Source: Lawsonibacter sp050943915
Lineage (GTDB): Bacteria; Bacillota; Clostridia; Oscillospirales; Oscillospiraceae
Direction: 5' to 3'
DNA length: 64,000 bases
Assembly: GCA_050943915.1 (NCBI GenBank)
Contig: JBMNQB010000002.1
Span: 62,001-126,000, forward strand
Shown here: positions 1 through 7,708 of the stretch, one piece after another
How the letters are laid out: every line of letters begins with the position of its first letter
How positions within the stretch are numbered: position 1 is the first letter of the stretch
Position numbers and translations under genes: made by a program
Notes under the pieces: generated by a model
What the model saw: only the letters and a program-made list of their open reading frames with translations
Database searches by the model: none
Told to the model about the DNA's origin: nothing

Positions 1-69
1 GAGGCCGCCAAGTTCATGGCGACGGTGAATGCGCCGGGTCTGTATGACATGAGCCAGCTGGTAAAATAA
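1..69 (+). CDS. dapB: Probable 4-hydroxy-tetrahydrodipicolinate reductase, C-terminal end only
   Basis: Only the last 22 codons and a TAA stop lie in the window. The tail ends in PGLYDMSQLVK preceded by AAKFM. This resembles the DapB C-terminus, where a helix of the form AAKFL is followed by a GLYDM-type strand near the last residue. DapB would reduce dihydrodipicolinate with NAD(P)H in lysine and diaminopimelate synthesis. The match rests on a short tail from memory of the family, so it is tentative. A hairpin follows 13 bases after the stop. Confidence 0.5.
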   Translation, partial: EAAKFMATVNAPGLYDMSQLVK

Positions 70-82
70 GCTTATTTCCTGA

Positions 83-115
83 GGCGGCGCATATACCTTC
101 GGTGTATGTGCCGCC
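83..115 (+). terminator. Hairpin terminator after probable dapB
   Basis: A 15-bp stem (83-97 with 101-115) closes on a three-base loop, with two G-U pairs. It lies 13 bases downstream of the first stop codon. The following T run is poor (TTGTG), so termination may be incomplete and the hydrolase gene may receive read-through. Confidence 0.6.
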
Positions 116-170
116 TTGTGCGCAGTACCGGCAAAAAACATCACAACATCAGACATACAGGGAGCAGCTT

Positions 171-800
171 ATGGCGGTAAAAATTCTGGTCCATGGTTTC
201 GGCCAGCGAGCATCCAGCTGGAAGGAGACCATCTCCTATCTGCAAAAAAACGAGACGGTTCTGTGTCCAAATCTCTCCTCGATCCTGAGTGGGAAACCAG
301 CAGCCTATCCCGCGCTGTATGCTGCGTTTGCAGAGTACTGCGGGAAGGCAGATGGACAGTTACATCTGTGTGGGATCTCATTGGGCGGGATCCTGGCATT
401 GAATTATGCGCTGGATTTTCCTCAAAAAATAAAAACACTGGTTTTAATCGGTACACCCTGCAAAATCCCCCGGGTGATACTTGGGATCCAAACAGTTCTG
501 TTTCACTTTTTCCCAAAATCAGCGTTTACTTCCATGGCCTTTGATAAAACGGATGCGTTTGCGCTGGTAAATTCTATGAAGGACCTGGATTTTAGCGGCA
601 GGGTGCATCAAATCCAGTGCCCCACGCTAGTCCTCTGCGGAAACAAGGACCGCACAAATCTGAAGTCAGCCTATTACTTGTCCCGGCATATACCAAACGC
701 AGAATTGAGGCTTGTTGCGCACTCCGGCCACGTTGTAAATGAAGAACAGCCAAATGTCTTGGCCAGTATGCTGACAGAGCACTGTGCCAAGTATCCTTAA
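171..800 (+). CDS. Alpha/beta hydrolase
   Basis: A 209-residue cytoplasmic alpha/beta-hydrolase fold protein with no signal peptide. The nucleophile elbow is GISLG with Ser70. Asp160 (CGNKD) and His187 (HSGH) sit where the acid and histidine of the triad are expected. HGFGQ at residues 8-12 fits the oxyanion-hole loop. The ATG at 171 follows AGGGAG; an upstream GTG at 102 would place the start inside the preceding hairpin. The substrate cannot be told; it is short for the family and has little cap insertion. It looks AT-richer than its neighbours. tcdA follows 46 bases later and may be co-transcribed. Confidence 0.85.
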   Translation: MAVKILVHGFGQRASSWKETISYLQKNETVLCPNLSSILSGKPAAYPALYAAFAEYCGKADGQLHLCGISLGGILALNYALDFPQKIKTLVLIGTPCKIPRVILGIQTVLFHFFPKSAFTSMAFDKTDAFALVNSMKDLDFSGRVHQIQCPTLVLCGNKDRTNLKSAYYLSRHIPNAELRLVAHSGHVVNEEQPNVLASMLTEHCAKYP

Positions 801-846
801 TTTCTTTCAGAAGGATAGAAATCACAATAATCAGGAGAGATGTTTC

Positions 847-1593
847 ATGTCCGATCCCTTTATCCGCACCCGACTGCTGGTGGGCGACGAGCCTCTGGAG
901 CGGCTCCGCCGGGCCCGTGTCGCCGTGTTTGGCGTGGGCGGCGTCGGTGGCTATTGCGTTGAGGCCCTGGCGCGGGCAGGTGTAGGTACTTTACACTTAT
1001 ATGACGACGACACCGTCTCAGAGAGCAACTTGAACCGCCAAATTGCCGCCCTCCACTCTACCATCGGCCAGCCCAAGGCGGAGGTCATGGCCCGGCGGGT
1101 GCGGGACATCGATCCGGCCTGTCAGGTGCGGGCCATCCGGATGTTCTACCTCCCCCAGAACGCCGACCAGGTGGACCTGTCCCAGTACGACTATGTGGTG
1201 GACTGCATCGATACCGTGGCCGCCAAGCTGGAATTAGTGACAAGGTGTACCGCTTTACAAGTAAGGATCATCAGTGCGATGGGCTCGGGAAACAAGCTGG
1301 ACCCCACCGCCTTTGAGGTCTCGGACCTGTCCAAGACCCAGGGCTGTCCCCTGGCCCGGGTCATGCGGAAGGAGCTGCGCCGGAGGAGGATCTCCCACCT
1401 GAAGGTGGTCTGGTCCCGGGAGGAGCCCCGCAGTCCCCTCCGACCCATGGAGGCGGAGCCGCCTGCCTCTGCCTCGGAGACGCGGCCGGGCTCCACCGCC
1501 CGCCGTGACACCCCCGGCTCCATTTCCTTCGTGCCCGCCGCCGCCGGACTGGTGCTGGCCAGCGCGGTGGTCCGGGATCTGGGCCAGTTTTAA
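847..1593 (+). CDS. tcdA: tRNA threonylcarbamoyladenosine dehydratase (TcdA/CsdL)
   Basis: A 248-residue E1-like ThiF/MoeB family protein. The nucleotide-binding loop GVGGVGG is at residues 29-35, followed by the acidic strand and SNLNRQ typical of adenylating enzymes. TcdA uses ATP to cyclise t6A37 of ANN-decoding tRNAs to ct6A. The C-terminal region (GSISFVPAAAGLVLAS) matches TcdA rather than MoeB or ThiF. A low-complexity Pro/Ser/Arg stretch around residue 200 looks like a tolerated insertion. The ATG at 847 follows AGGAGAG. Other t6A genes occur in this window (TsaC fusion, tsaB, tsaE) but not beside it. Confidence 0.9.
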   Translation: MSDPFIRTRLLVGDEPLERLRRARVAVFGVGGVGGYCVEALARAGVGTLHLYDDDTVSESNLNRQIAALHSTIGQPKAEVMARRVRDIDPACQVRAIRMFYLPQNADQVDLSQYDYVVDCIDTVAAKLELVTRCTALQVRIISAMGSGNKLDPTAFEVSDLSKTQGCPLARVMRKELRRRRISHLKVVWSREEPRSPLRPMEAEPPASASETRPGSTARRDTPGSISFVPAAAGLVLASAVVRDLGQF

Positions 1594-1599
1594 TGCAGA

Positions 1600-1645
1600 A
1601 ACGAAGAAAACTCCCCCGGCCGCAGCCGGGGGAGTTTTCTTCGTT
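1600..1645. terminator. Perfect bidirectional terminator between tcdA and tyrS
   Basis: A 21-bp perfect inverted repeat (1600-1620 with 1625-1645) with loop CGCA. GC-rich inner arms are flanked by A and T runs on opposite strands, so it can terminate both the plus-strand tcdA and the converging minus-strand tyrS operon. Confidence 0.92.
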
Positions 1646-1656
1646 TCAGGATGGGA

Positions 1657-2886
1657 TCACTGATCCATGGTAACCTTGTGGAACACCTTCTTGCCCTTCT
1701 TGATGACCAGGCCCTCGCCGCAGAAGGCGGCGCAGGTGAAGGCGGCGGACACGTCGGTGACCTTCTCGCCGTTGACCTCCACACCGCCCTGCTCCACCAG
1801 GCGGCGGGCCTCCTTCTTGGAAGGGGCCAGCTTGCACTTGACCATCAGGTCCAGCAGGCCGATGGAATCCCCCTGGGCATCCTCCCGGCACAGGCAGGTG
1901 CAGGGCATATCGGCGGTATCTCCGCAGCCGCCGAAGATGGCCCGGGCGGCAGACTGGGCCTTCTCCGCCTCCTCCTGGCCGTGGACCAGCTTGGTCAGCT
2001 CATAGGCCAGGATCTCCTTGGCGGTGTTCAGCTGGCTGCCCTCCCACTTGTCCATCTCGTCGATCTGCTCCAGAGGCAGGAAGGTGAGCATCCGCAGGCA
2101 CTTGAGCACGTCGTCGTCCCCCACGTTGCGCCAGTACTGGTAGAACTCATAGGGGCTGGTCTTATTGGGATCCAGCCAGACAGCGCCCTTGGCGGTCTTG
2201 CCCATCTTCTTGCCCTCGGAGTTGAGCAGAAGGGTGATGGTCATGGCGTGGGCGTCCTTGCCCAGCTTGCGGCGGATGAGCTCGGTGCCGCCCAGCATAT
2301 TGGACCACTGATCGTCGCCGCCGAACTGCATATTGCAGCCGTAGTGCTGGAACAGGTAGTAGAAGTCGTAGGACTGCATGATCATGTAGTTGAACTCCAG
2401 GAAGGAGAGCCCCTTCTCCATGCGCTGCTCATAGCACTTGGCCCGGAGCATATTGTTTACCGAGAAGCAGGCGCCCACATCCCGCAGCATCTCGATGTAG
2501 TTCAGCTTCAGCAGCCAGTCGGCGTTGTTCACCATCTGGGCCTTGCCCTCGCCGAACTCAATGAAGCGCTCCATCTGCTTCTTGAAGCAGTCACAGTTGT
2601 GCTGGATGGTCTCCGGGGTCATCATGCTGCGCATATCGGTGCGGCCGGAGGGGTCGCCGATGTAGCCGGTGCCGCCGCCAATCAGGGCGATGGGGCGGTT
2701 GCCCGCCATCTGGAGCCGCTTCATCAGGCACAGGGCCATGAAGTGGCCCACATGGAGGGAGTCGGCGGTGGGGTCAAAGCCGATGTAGAACACGGCCTTC
2801 CCCTCGTTGATCATTTTGGAGATCTCCTCCTCATTGGTCACCTGGGCAATGAGGCCGCGGGCTTTCAGCTCTTCGTAACAAGTCAT
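1657..2886 (-). CDS. tyrS: Tyrosyl-tRNA synthetase
   Basis: A 409-residue class I synthetase that charges tRNA-Tyr. The HIGH motif is HVGH at residues 45-48. The second signature is KMGKT at 227-231, close to the KFGKT of Bacillus-type TyrRS. LDPNKTSPYEFYQYW follows it, as is usual in bacterial TyrRS. A C-terminal S4 RNA-binding domain spans roughly residues 340-409. AAGGAG precedes the ATG. It is the second gene of an operon: the EamA transporter ends 20 bases upstream, and both lie behind a tyrosine-type T-box, so expression should rise when uncharged tRNA-Tyr accumulates. Confidence 0.97.
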   Translation of the reverse strand: MTCYEELKARGLIAQVTNEEEISKMINEGKAVFYIGFDPTADSLHVGHFMALCLMKRLQMAGNRPIALIGGGTGYIGDPSGRTDMRSMMTPETIQHNCDCFKKQMERFIEFGEGKAQMVNNADWLLKLNYIEMLRDVGACFSVNNMLRAKCYEQRMEKGLSFLEFNYMIMQSYDFYYLFQHYGCNMQFGGDDQWSNMLGGTELIRRKLGKDAHAMTITLLLNSEGKKMGKTAKGAVWLDPNKTSPYEFYQYWRNVGDDDVLKCLRMLTFLPLEQIDEMDKWEGSQLNTAKEILAYELTKLVHGQEEAEKAQSAARAIFGGCGDTADMPCTCLCREDAQGDSIGLLDLMVKCKLAPSKKEARRLVEQGGVEVNGEKVTDVSAAFTCAAFCGEGLVIKKGKKVFHKVTMDQ

Positions 2887-2906
2887 CGATCTTACTCCTT
2901 TTTATT

Positions 2907-3779
2907 TTATTCTGAAAAATTGGATGGAACGCTTGATTTTGTACTCTGGCGGGCCTGGAGAACATTATAGCTCACTACCCCGCCGATGACGATGGCCGCC
3001 CCGGCCAGTGCCAGCGGGCCCACAGTTTCGTGGTAGAAAACCGCCACCAGGATCGGGTTGAGCACCGGCTCGATGCCGGAGATCAGGCTGGCGGTCACCG
3101 GAGGCGTGGTTTTCAGACCGATGGTCAGCAGGATATAGGCCACCGCCACCTGAAAGATACCCAGCACCAGCAGACTGGTCAGGGCGACGGGCTCCAGTTT
3201 TTCCTCCCCCAGCAGGAAGGGCAGTCCGGTGACTGCCGAGAGGACGTCCCCCCAGAATACGGAGGAGATGGCGTCGGAGTCCGGCAGCTCATTCATCAGG
3301 AAAACACCTGCGTAGGCCACGCCGGACAGCAGGGCCAGCACGTTGCCCAGGCCGCCCCCCATCTCCAGGCTGTCCGCGAAGAAGAAAAGCACCCCGCCGA
3401 ACACGACGCCGCAGGCCAGCAGATCCAGCCGCCCAGGCTTTCTCCGCCAGAACAAGGCGGAAAACAGGATGACAAAAATCGGCGCAGTAAACTGAAGGAC
3501 GATCACATTGGCCGCTGTGGTCAGCTTGTTGGCCACGGAGAACAGGGCGTTGGTGCCGAAGATGCTCAGCGCTCCCACCGCGATCCAGCGGTTGAACCGG
3601 AGCGGATGGCGGACCGCCGCCAGATAGGCCCCGATCACCACCAGGGCAATGGCGGTGCGGGCCCCGTTGATGGCCATACCTCCCCAGGGGATCAGCTTGA
3701 TGCACAGCCCGCCGATGCTGTACAGCACCGCCGCCAGAAAGACGCACAGCGTCCCAGTCCGTCTGCCTCTGTTCTCCAC
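2907..3779 (-). CDS. EamA/DMT-family transporter under T-box control
   Basis: A membrane protein of about 290 residues with around ten hydrophobic segments and two EamA repeats of the drug/metabolite transporter superfamily. Typical features are YSIGGLCIK near the N-terminus, ARTAIA in the second helix and GIEPVLNPI in the second repeat. The substrate is unknown. Its place as first gene of a tyrosine T-box operon with tyrS suggests tyrosine or another aromatic compound. I chose the GTG at 3779 because GGGGGAG sits six bases upstream; an ATG at 3794 has no ribosome binding site. A still earlier ATG lies inside the T-box terminator and is rejected. Confidence 0.88.
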   Translation of the reverse strand: MENRGRRTGTLCVFLAAVLYSIGGLCIKLIPWGGMAINGARTAIALVVIGAYLAAVRHPLRFNRWIAVGALSIFGTNALFSVANKLTTAANVIVLQFTAPIFVILFSALFWRRKPGRLDLLACGVVFGGVLFFFADSLEMGGGLGNVLALLSGVAYAGVFLMNELPDSDAISSVFWGDVLSAVTGLPFLLGEEKLEPVALTSLLVLGIFQVAVAYILLTIGLKTTPPVTASLISGIEPVLNPILVAVFYHETVGPLALAGAAIVIGGVVSYNVLQARQSTKSSVPSNFSE

Positions 3780-3799
3780 CCGTTTCTCCCCCATACGAC

Positions 3800-3833
3800 A
3801 AAAAGCCCCCTGTCCGGTGATCGGACAGAGGGC
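3800..3833 (-). terminator. T-box attenuation terminator
   Basis: Stem of GCCCTCTGTCCG with CGGACAGGGGGC followed by TTTTT on the minus strand. It lies just after the T-box sequence and before the transporter start, as expected for the OFF state of the riboswitch. Confidence 0.9.
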
Positions 3834-4078
3834 ATTACAGTGCAACGCGGTACCACCTCTGGTTCGCCCGCCCCTCGCAGGGCGGACCTCACGGAGTTCC
3901 TATAAACTCCCACGCGGTAACGGGCGAAACCCGGCCTGTCCCCTACTGGGCCGGTCCCCGGCTGTTCAGGCGGCTGCTCCAAGGGGTAGGTTCACAGGGC
4001 GTCCTCTCCCCCTCTCACCGGCCGGGGGCTCTCTGAACAGGGTGCGCCTTGCTAGAGTTCCTTTTCTTCGCAGTAAGG
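3800..4078 (-). promoter_or_regulatory. T-box riboswitch, tyrosine specifier (UAC)
   Basis: Read on the minus strand, the leader holds the hallmark T-box bulge sequence AGGTGGTACCGCG at 3858-3846. An intrinsic terminator with five T residues follows at 3833-3800. Stem I closes through CTGTTCAG and CTGAACAG. The specifier side reads GAACC-TAC-CCCTTGGAG, which puts UAC (Tyr) at 3988-3986. The tRNA-Tyr choice agrees with the downstream tyrS. Uncharged tRNA-Tyr would pair with the specifier and the T-box and favour the antiterminator, switching on the transporter and tyrS. The specifier was assigned by eye from the usual pattern. Confidence 0.93.
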
Positions 4079-4080
4079 GA

Positions 4081-4109
4081 ACTGTACCACAGTTTTCAGG
4101 GGTTGTCAA
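4081..4109 (-). promoter_or_regulatory. Sigma-A type promoter of the T-box/EamA/tyrS operon
   Basis: On the minus strand, -35 TTGACA (4109-4104) and -10 TACAGT (4086-4081) are separated by exactly 17 bases. The T-box leader begins immediately downstream. Confidence 0.85.
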
Positions 4110-4127
4110 GGGCTTGAGACCCGGATT

Positions 4128-4159
4128 TTATGGGAGCGGCCCGAGGGCCGCTCCCATAA
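4128..4159. repeat. GC-rich palindrome (GGGAGCGGCCC type)
   Basis: A 15-bp stem with a two-base loop, just downstream of the small membrane protein gene. The core GAGCGGCCC/GGGCCGCTC is shared with the palindromes at 4595-4618 and 6255-6278. No T run follows on either strand, so it is not a classic terminator. Confidence 0.75.
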
Positions 4160-4170
4160 CACCAGTAGAT

Positions 4171-4395
4171 TCAAGTTCGGCACATACTGTACAGACTAAT
4201 CGGTATCAGTACGATCCATAAAACTGCCATAACTTTATTTTTTTGAATATATGCGTCAACTGCCGCACTTATGTCGAATATGATCCATGTAACTTTAGAT
4301 GTCACCATAGCGGCATCCACGCCGAACAGAAACCAGACCAGTACAGTGGCGGCCACACCGCATAGCAGAACAATTTTTGACCATTTCAGTTTCAT
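4171..4395 (-). CDS. Small two-helix membrane protein, unknown function
   Basis: A 74-residue protein with two predicted membrane segments: roughly residues 6-26, and 52-70 near the C-terminus. A short polar loop (DAYIQKNK) lies between them. I recognise no family. The ATG at 4395 lies nine bases after AGGA; a GTG 18 bases further upstream is less likely. It sits in an AT-richer island between the T-box operon and the secreted-protein cassette, with no obvious partner. Confidence 0.6.
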   Translation of the reverse strand: MKLKWSKIVLLCGVAATVLVWFLFGVDAAMVTSKVTWIIFDISAAVDAYIQKNKVMAVLWIVLIPISLYSMCRT

Positions 4396-4585
4396 GTGAT
4401 TCCATCCTAACACAGATCTTTATTGAAACACCGGACTTACCTCTTTTCTGTCAGCAATCCATCCGATGACCAATTTCATTCTATCTCTTATCATAAGAAG
4501 TTTTTTCAAAAAATGCAACTGATTTCGGCTTATATGAAAAAAATTGTTGATTATATCCGATGTTCTCCTGCTTTTATCGGTTTAC

Positions 4586-4649
4586 TAAGAAAACAGGAGC
4601 GGCCCGCGGGCCGCTCCTACGACACTATTTTACGGTTTTACACAAGAAG
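4586..4649. repeat. Direct repeat R2 with 24-bp perfect palindrome
   Basis: A 64-bp segment starting TAAGAAAACAGG, with the perfect palindrome at 4595-4618, and ending CACAAGAAG. It is closely similar to the segment at 6246-6311 in the same orientation. Together they bracket the three-gene cassette at 4682-6132. The remaining bases of the 4396-4681 gap show no gene I can support. Confidence 0.8.
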
Positions 4650-4681
4650 GATCGCTTTGGTGTTCCAGCTGTGGACCGCAA

Positions 4682-5146
4682 TCAATAAACCTCGTAATTG
4701 GCTGTGCAGCCTCTTTCGGGAACATCATTGGAACTCACCACAAAATGGTACTCCTCGCCAACAATCAAGTTGCGGAATCCCACAGGGTTGTTGATCGGCA
4801 CTTCTTTAAACCAATCAGAAACGGCATTTCCGTGCGAATCAAGAAGGCCGACGTTATAAGTGCTCGCACCAGGGGCATTTGTAATTACAAATGTCACAGT
4901 CTGGGCGTCCGCGGTAAAATATCCGCATCCTGTGCCCTGGAAGCCTGTCGTATTCCGGTTCAGTTTCACCGTACTCTCAATACTCACATAGGGCTGAGCA
5001 GTATGGTCATTCCAAAACCGATCCACCTCTTCCTGCGTAAAAACATGGCCAACCACATACTTATCTGTGGGGTCTGCGGCAAACGCCGGAATACAAAGGG
5101 AGAACATCAGGGCCAGTGCTGTCAGCATCGAAAACAACTTTTTCAT
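4682..5146 (-). CDS. Small secreted protein, paralogue of its upstream neighbour
   Basis: About 154 residues. The N-terminal signal peptide starts MKKLF, has a long hydrophobic core and ends in a likely signal-peptidase site at AFA-AD, leaving about 130 extracellular residues. The C-terminal part (YNVGLLDSHG, then EEYHFVVSSND, ending ANYEVY) aligns with the next protein upstream (DFGLLSEDG, NYMLAVRNNS, GYVNY), suggesting a shared beta-rich domain of unknown function. Three cysteines occur, one of them in the signal peptide. I chose the ATG at 5146 (seven bases after AGGAAG); the ATG at 5152 is too close to it. Probably the last gene of an operon with the two genes upstream. Confidence 0.75.
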   Translation of the reverse strand: MKKLFSMLTALALMFSLCIPAFAADPTDKYVVGHVFTQEEVDRFWNDHTAQPYVSIESTVKLNRNTTGFQGTGCGYFTADAQTVTFVITNAPGASTYNVGLLDSHGNAVSDWFKEVPINNPVGFRNLIVGEEYHFVVSSNDVPERGCTANYEVY

Positions 5147-5220
5147 TTTCATACTTCCTTTCTTTTCACCGTATCTGTTACTGATGGTCCCGTGAGCACA
5201 CTTTTTCTTCCCACCTTCTT

Positions 5221-5700
5221 TCAATAATTTACATATCCAACCACGCTGACAGTATCATCCGAGTTATTACGTACCGCCAGCATATAGTTGCCTCGTTCCT
5301 CGACGCGAATGGTCTTATCAATGCTACCTTTATTTACATTGATATGGTAAAAATATCCATCTTCAGACAACAAACCAAAATCTACACTTGCATCGCTCGG
5401 AATATATGAAGCAGTAATTGTAACAGTCTCATCGGCGGCCAAAGGCAATTTCTGGTTTGATTTCATCAGGATACCTGACTTAATTGTCCAATCAAATGAG
5501 CCAGAGGCCCTTTCCCCATTAAAATCATTTTCGAGTATTTCACTGTTTAAAGTATCACAGTTGATTTTATCTTTTGGCATCCTAACTATTTTGATATTTT
5601 CTAAATCAGCTGCATGGGCAGATACCGCAATTGTTCCGATTATCATTGGTATAATAACAAATCGACAAAATGTTTTCTTGAGATTGATATGAGCCTCCAT
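5221..5700 (-). CDS. Small secreted protein, unknown function
   Basis: A 159-residue protein with a signal peptide of about 30 residues (hydrophobic VIIPMIIGTIAVSAHA, cleavage likely after AHA). The mature part is rich in beta-forming and Asn/Asp residues and ends GYVNY. Its C-terminal half resembles the protein encoded just downstream, so the two look like an old duplication. AAGGA lies nine bases before the ATG. The HTH regulator gene ends 18 bases upstream, suggesting one transcript. Base composition is AT-richer than the surrounding chromosome. No enzyme motif is visible. Confidence 0.78.
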   Translation of the reverse strand: MEAHINLKKTFCRFVIIPMIIGTIAVSAHAADLENIKIVRMPKDKINCDTLNSEILENDFNGERASGSFDWTIKSGILMKSNQKLPLAADETVTITASYIPSDASVDFGLLSEDGYFYHINVNKGSIDKTIRVEERGNYMLAVRNNSDDTVSVVGYVNY

Positions 5701-5718
5701 ACGAAATCATCCTTTCCA

Positions 5719-6132
5719 TTACCAAACTAAATTTCCGGACTCTACTTCTGTATTGGATACTTCAATTTTTTCCTTTTCTATTTCATTAGCAGAGAGAATA
5801 TCTGATTTTTGCCATGCAAATATAGCACTTATGACACCAATTATAATAAGTATAACGATTGCGACACACATACAGGTCTGTACCAAAAAAGGGGGGCTTC
5901 TCCGATTATTTTGTTTTTTCTCTGCTCCCCCCTCTTTTTTCCCATGAATCAGTTCATCCAACGTGATCCCATACAATCTGCTCAAATAAATCAGATTATC
6001 ACTGGACGGCATAGCCAATCCCTGCTCCCACCGGGAGACAGCCTGACGGGAGACCTTCAGCTGATCCGCCAGGTCGTTTTGGGACAGGCCGTGTTCCTTC
6101 CGCAGCTGGGCCAGACGTTCGTTCAATTCCAC
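5719..6132 (-). CDS. Membrane-anchored Xre-family regulator
   Basis: A 137-residue protein. Residues 1-65 form a Cro/CI-type helix-turn-helix (LSQNDLADQLKVSRQAVSRW is the recognition region). A basic linker follows, then one membrane helix at about residues 83-107, and a short acidic outward tail. This layout suggests a DNA-binding protein tethered to the membrane that could sense an outside signal through its tail. The start is GTG with GAGGTG seven bases upstream. It heads a likely operon with two small secreted proteins, which may be its ligands or targets (inference). Confidence 0.85.
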   Translation of the reverse strand: MELNERLAQLRKEHGLSQNDLADQLKVSRQAVSRWEQGLAMPSSDNLIYLSRLYGITLDELIHGKKEGGAEKKQNNRRSPPFLVQTCMCVAIVILIIIGVISAIFAWQKSDILSANEIEKEKIEVSNTEVESGNLVW

Positions 6133-6245
6133 TGCTGTTCACCTCTGATGATAAGGATTTTTTGATCAAATGCAACCACGTTCGGTTTACATAGGGGGCA
6201 ATTACCAGTTGCTCCCCATGTTTTCCGACTTTTGTGCAGATTTTT

Positions 6246-6311
6246 TAAGAAAACAGGAGCGGCCCGGGGGCCGCTCCTATCATACCATTTTATGCAATTT
6301 TTCACAAGAAG
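6246..6311. repeat. Direct repeat R3 with palindrome
   Basis: Partner of the repeat at 4586-4649. The same TAAGAAAACAGG entry, the palindrome AGGAGCGGCCC/GGGCCGCTCCT at 6255-6278 and the same CACAAGAAG exit are present. It lies upstream of the regulator gene and forms the other boundary of the AT-richer cassette. Confidence 0.8.
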
Positions 6312-6317
6312 CCAGAG

Positions 6318-6359
6318 GCGAAACGGAGTTTCGCAGGAAGTTCTTTGCCAAGCTTTCTT

Positions 6360-6369
<10 letters not shown>
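6318..6369 (-). repeat. Pair of hairpins at the 3' end of the malic enzyme gene
   Basis: On the minus strand, a GCTTTCTT/AAGAAAGC hairpin (6369-6352) overlaps the malic enzyme stop codon. It is followed by CTTGGC and a second hairpin, GCGAAAC-TCC-GTTTCGC (6334-6318). It may act as a transcript end, although there is no strong T run. The order hairpin, CTTGG, hairpin recalls the elements near dgt and era. Confidence 0.45.
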
Positions 6370-7538
<1,169 letters not shown>

Positions 7539-7647
7539 GGTATGTTCCTCGCTTTCCTGTATGCCCCTGGGGGCGTGTTTTCCTCTTCATTATACCTGCT
7601 CCTGCCAAAAGCGCAACACAGCAGGCCGATTTTTTGCCGTCAAACGT

Positions 7648-7685
7648 CAAAAAATGGACGCAGGCCGCCGCTGGCGGCCCGCGTC
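7648..7685 (-). terminator. Terminator of ftsK
   Basis: On the minus strand, GACGCGGGCCGCC pairs with GGCGGCCTGCGTC (7685-7657, one mismatch), followed by a run with six T residues. It lies 24 bases beyond the ftsK stop. A smaller CCGCC/CGGCGG hairpin is just upstream. Confidence 0.85.
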
Positions 7686-7708
7686 TGAGATCCGCCAGAC
7701 GGCGGCTT

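Noticed and set aside
1651..2970. A 439-residue plus-strand frame opposite tyrS
   Set aside because: It is the complement of a certain gene, with Leu/Gly/His/Gln-rich low-complexity content typical of antisense frames in GC-rich DNA, and no ribosome binding site.
3780..3845. Longer N-terminus of the EamA protein starting in the T-box
   Set aside because: That start lies in the terminator stem of the riboswitch, and the extra residues do not resemble EamA proteins.
4423..4794. A 123-residue plus-strand frame in the AT-rich island
   Set aside because: It runs through a palindromic repeat and overlaps the 3' end of the secreted-protein gene; no ribosome binding site or recognisable features.
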